A stretch of DNA of 64,000 nucleotides from Pseudomonas fluorescens (GTDB lineage Bacteria > Pseudomonadota > Gammaproteobacteria > Pseudomonadales > Pseudomonadaceae), in assembly GCF_902497995.1 (NCBI RefSeq), contig NZ_CABVII010000004.1:244849-308848 (forward strand), written 5' to 3'. The notes under the pieces were generated by a model, which was not told the origin of the DNA, did not search any database, and was given only the letters and a program-made list of their open reading frames with translations. Positions 61,975-64,000 of the stretch are shown in pieces (within the stretch, counting starts at the first letter, position 1; the number at the start of each line of letters is the position of its first letter). The translations under genes were made by a program, and so were the position numbers.

Positions 61975-62279
61975 CGATCTGACCAAGCTCGTCAGGCTAA
62001 CGGAACTACACCGGCACCGCCGCATGCAGGTGGCCGGTATAAGCCGGGATTTAGTCCGCATCAGGTGTAATTTGCCAAATCGTTGGCTACAGGTCAGATC
62101 GCATTTCGATGCAGCTTCCTGCTAGGGGGAACTGGTAGTAGTGACAGCTGCCTTATAACTATCGGTGGCAATATTTTTCTATGAAGCAGTCAGTTAGTCA
62201 GCATCGGACATTGTAAGAAATCTTCTGCCTGCTTAGACTGCCCCGAAAATATGGATGCACCACCCAATTAAGGACTCAC
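61975..62279. other. Upstream region of galU
   Basis: About 300 bases without a gene I can support. It should carry the galU promoter. A short open frame overlapping the end of the 87-aa gene is rejected. The galU ribosome binding site is an AAGGA six to ten bases before the ATG. Confidence 0.5.
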
Positions 62280-63119
62280 ATGATCAAGAAATGCCTGTTC
62301 CCAGCAGCCGGTTATGGCACTCGCTTCCTCCCCGCAACCAAGGCCATGCCCAAGGAAATGCTGCCGGTGGTAAACAAGCCACTGATCCAGTACGGCGTTG
62401 AAGAAGCACTGGACGCCGGGCTGACCGAGATTTCCATCGTTACCGGTCGCGGTAAACGCGCCCTGGAAGACCACTTCGACATCAGCTACGAGCTGGAAAA
62501 CCAGATCAAGGGCACCGACAAGGAAAAATACCTGGTCGGCATCCGCAAGCTGCTCGACAACTGCTCGTTCTCCTACACGCGCCAGACCGAAATGAAAGGC
62601 CTGGGCCACGCGATCCTGACCGGCCGTCCACTGATCGGCGACGAACCTTTCGCCGTGGTCCTGGCGGATGACTTGTGCGTCAACCTCGACGGTGACGGCG
62701 TACTGACCCAGATGATCAAGCTGTACAAGCAGTTCCGCTGCTCGATCGTTGCCATCCAGGAAGTCGATCCGCAGGAAACCCACAAGTACGGCGTCATCGC
62801 CGGCGAAATGATCCGCGACGACATCTACCGCGTGCACAGCATGGTCGAGAAGCCAAAGCCGGAAGACGCGCCGTCGAACCTGGCGATCATCGGTCGCTAC
62901 ATCCTGACTCCGGACATCTTCGACCTGCTCGAAGATACCGAGCCAGGCAAGGGCGGCGAAATCCAGATCACCGACGCCCTGATGAAGCAGGCGCAAAACG
63001 GCTGCGTCATGGCCTACAAGTTCAAGGGCAAGCGTTTCGACTGCGGTGGCGCCGAAGGCTACATCGACGCGACCAACTTCTGCTTCGAGAATTTCTACAA
63101 GACTGGCAAGGCTTACTGA
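62280..63119 (+). CDS. galU: UTP-glucose-1-phosphate uridylyltransferase
   Basis: This 279-residue cytoplasmic enzyme makes UDP-glucose from UTP and glucose-1-phosphate, feeding EPS, LPS and trehalose synthesis. The N-terminal nucleotide motif FPAAGYGTRFLPATKAMPKE is complete. Further motifs are KPLIQYGVEEALDAGLTEI, AVVLADDLCVNLDGDG (metal-binding Asp), PSNLAIIGRYILTPDIFDLL and GKRFDCGGAEGYIDAT. Length equals the Pseudomonas enzyme. Codon use returns to the high-GC core pattern after the AT-rich EPS region. A strong terminator follows. Confidence 0.97.
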   Translation: MIKKCLFPAAGYGTRFLPATKAMPKEMLPVVNKPLIQYGVEEALDAGLTEISIVTGRGKRALEDHFDISYELENQIKGTDKEKYLVGIRKLLDNCSFSYTRQTEMKGLGHAILTGRPLIGDEPFAVVLADDLCVNLDGDGVLTQMIKLYKQFRCSIVAIQEVDPQETHKYGVIAGEMIRDDIYRVHSMVEKPKPEDAPSNLAIIGRYILTPDIFDLLEDTEPGKGGEIQITDALMKQAQNGCVMAYKFKGKRFDCGGAEGYIDATNFCFENFYKTGKAY

Positions 63120-63142
63120 TAGTCTGACTCGCTTGTATTGAA

Positions 63143-63169
63143 AAGCCACCTTCGCATGTGGCTTTTTTT
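63143..63169 (+). terminator. Intrinsic terminator of galU
   Basis: AAGCCAC (63143-63149) and GTGGCTT (63158-63164) pair around CTTCGCAT, followed by TTTTTT, 24 bases after the stop codon. Confidence 0.92.
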
Positions 63170-63351
63170 ATGTGCGTTCAGAGTGGAAGCGCTTCGATTG
63201 CCTGTCGGTAAGTGGCGGCTTCATGCTGGAGTCGACAGAGCCCATCGACTGGTCTGCACCTGAGGCATGAGGCGATAGCGTCACAATCTATAGAAGACGT
63301 TTTTTCTGAGACGGCACTAGTTGAGTCATTACGAACAGAAAGGAGTTTATC

Positions 63352-63765
63352 GTGAAGCCGTATGACCTTGTAACCCAAGAAGATGAGTGGGGCTGTGGCG
63401 CCGCGTGCGTTGCTTCGCTTCTAGCTATTCCGTATCAGGAGGCAAAGCAACTCGTAGAGAAAGTTAAAGGACAATCTGTCAATGCTGGGTTACCTGGCCT
63501 TGAGCTTCATCACATCGCGATCGCGCTTCAGGAAAAACGTGTCAAGGTAATCGCTGATTGGGATCCTACTGAGATTCCCGACGGGACGATTGTTTGTATC
63601 TCAGGGGAACCGCCGTATGACGGCGATCATTACATCTTGAAGACACCCGACGGGTGGATGGATCCATGGTACAACCTCGACGAAAACAAGAGGGAGGCAC
63701 GGTACCGAAAAACGTATCCGAGAGGGACTTCTTTCCTCGTCGCGCTGGTGCCGGTGAGCGACTGA
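63352..63765 (+). CDS. C39-peptidase-like protein (137 aa)
   Basis: The start is a GTG at 63352 with AGGAG six bases upstream. The sequence VTQEDEWGCGAACVASLLAI matches the papain-like C39 active site, with the oxyanion-hole glutamine Q9 and catalytic Cys15. The histidine is in DGDHYILKTPDGWMDPW (about residue 92), followed by an aspartate or asparagine partner. It has no transporter domains and no signal peptide, so it is a stand-alone, cytoplasmic C39-like protein; some relatives process or bind double-glycine leader peptides, others are toxins. No bacteriocin gene is seen nearby. It is less GC-rich than galU. Confidence 0.75.
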   Translation: MKPYDLVTQEDEWGCGAACVASLLAIPYQEAKQLVEKVKGQSVNAGLPGLELHHIAIALQEKRVKVIADWDPTEIPDGTIVCISGEPPYDGDHYILKTPDGWMDPWYNLDENKREARYRKTYPRGTSFLVALVPVSD

Positions 63766-64000
63766 CCATTCAGCCTGGCTGAGCGCACGGTCGCGATGCT
63801 GCATCGTTAATGCGCGCGAAGGGGTATTAGCTGAGCGCACTGCGCGTAACGGAATTATCGTTAAACACCAGGTACAAAAATCTATGGTCACCCCCATTTT
63901 TGCAATACTGATTAACGGGTGGTGTGGTTGGCTTGCTTAAATCTATCCGGCGTCTGTTTGGGGCATGCCCCAGCGCCACGATGAGAGTCGCGCCTGACGG
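63766..64000. other. Window end, possible start of a next gene
   Basis: From about 63924 a plus-strand frame (GTG/TTG start) reads LLKSIRRLFGACPSATMRVA up to the window edge. It may be the N-terminus of a basic protein, but too little is visible to call it. No other feature is seen. Confidence 0.25.

Overview
The window is a chromosomal segment of a Pseudomonas of the P. fluorescens group. The evidence is high-GC housekeeping genes in the gene order known from P. aeruginosa around lexA-sulA-topA-fadAB-uup-slt, dense copies of the Pseudomonas REP repeat (core GTAGGAGC..GGCTTGC), and Pseudomonas-restricted small proteins of the DUF3077/DUF6124 type. No database search was possible; all identifications come from reading motifs and family resemblance.

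Layout. 1-32.6 kb is core genome: the lexA 3' end and sulA (SOS response), topA, the fadBA beta-oxidation operon, a universal stress protein, an ABC-F ATPase (uup-like), the lytic transglycosylase slt, a Fic AMP-transferase, an MsbA-like ABC exporter, pdxB, a MATE efflux pump, a TusA-like protein, rlmM, acnA, an MscS channel, a two-hotdog protein, and two DUF3077/6124 proteins with structured leaders either side of a CPBP protease. Intergenic gaps hold REP hairpins and four REP tandem arrays. 33-60 kb is an exopolysaccharide (EPS) locus of the Wzx/Wzy type. It has an RfaH-type antiterminator gene divergent from wzb-wzc and a JUMPstart/ops element after wzc. An AT-rich block follows with flippase, nitroreductase-like protein, pyruvyltransferase, polymerase and three glycosyltransferases. 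Then come a gfcABCDE/yjbEFGH-like export operon with a VanZ-like protein, two atypical winged-helix regulators, a WcaJ-type priming transferase, and a FleN paralogue with an altered Walker A motif. The AT-rich block is littered with decayed genes: an IS30 and two IS630 transposases, a 'coenzyme F420 hydrogenase beta' family gene, a metallo-beta-lactamase family gene and a galE fragment. 60-64 kb has a frameshifted GH19 endolysin remnant, galU (UDP-glucose supply) and a C39-like protein.

How the parts fit (inference). WcaJ-like transferase primes undecaprenyl phosphate; the GT2, GT4 and GT8 enzymes extend the unit; pyruvyltransferase decorates it; Wzx flips it; the EpsG-like protein polymerises it; Wzb/Wzc control chain length and Wza exports it with the Gfc/Yjb proteins. 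RfaH acting at ops would carry RNA polymerase through the long AT-rich operon. The two orphan winged-helix proteins and the FleN paralogue are candidate local regulators. The most novel signals are the RfaH/ops module, the FleN paralogue (KGGVGRT), the pseudo-receiver regulator (Asp to Glu), and three leader RNAs with mutually exclusive helices.
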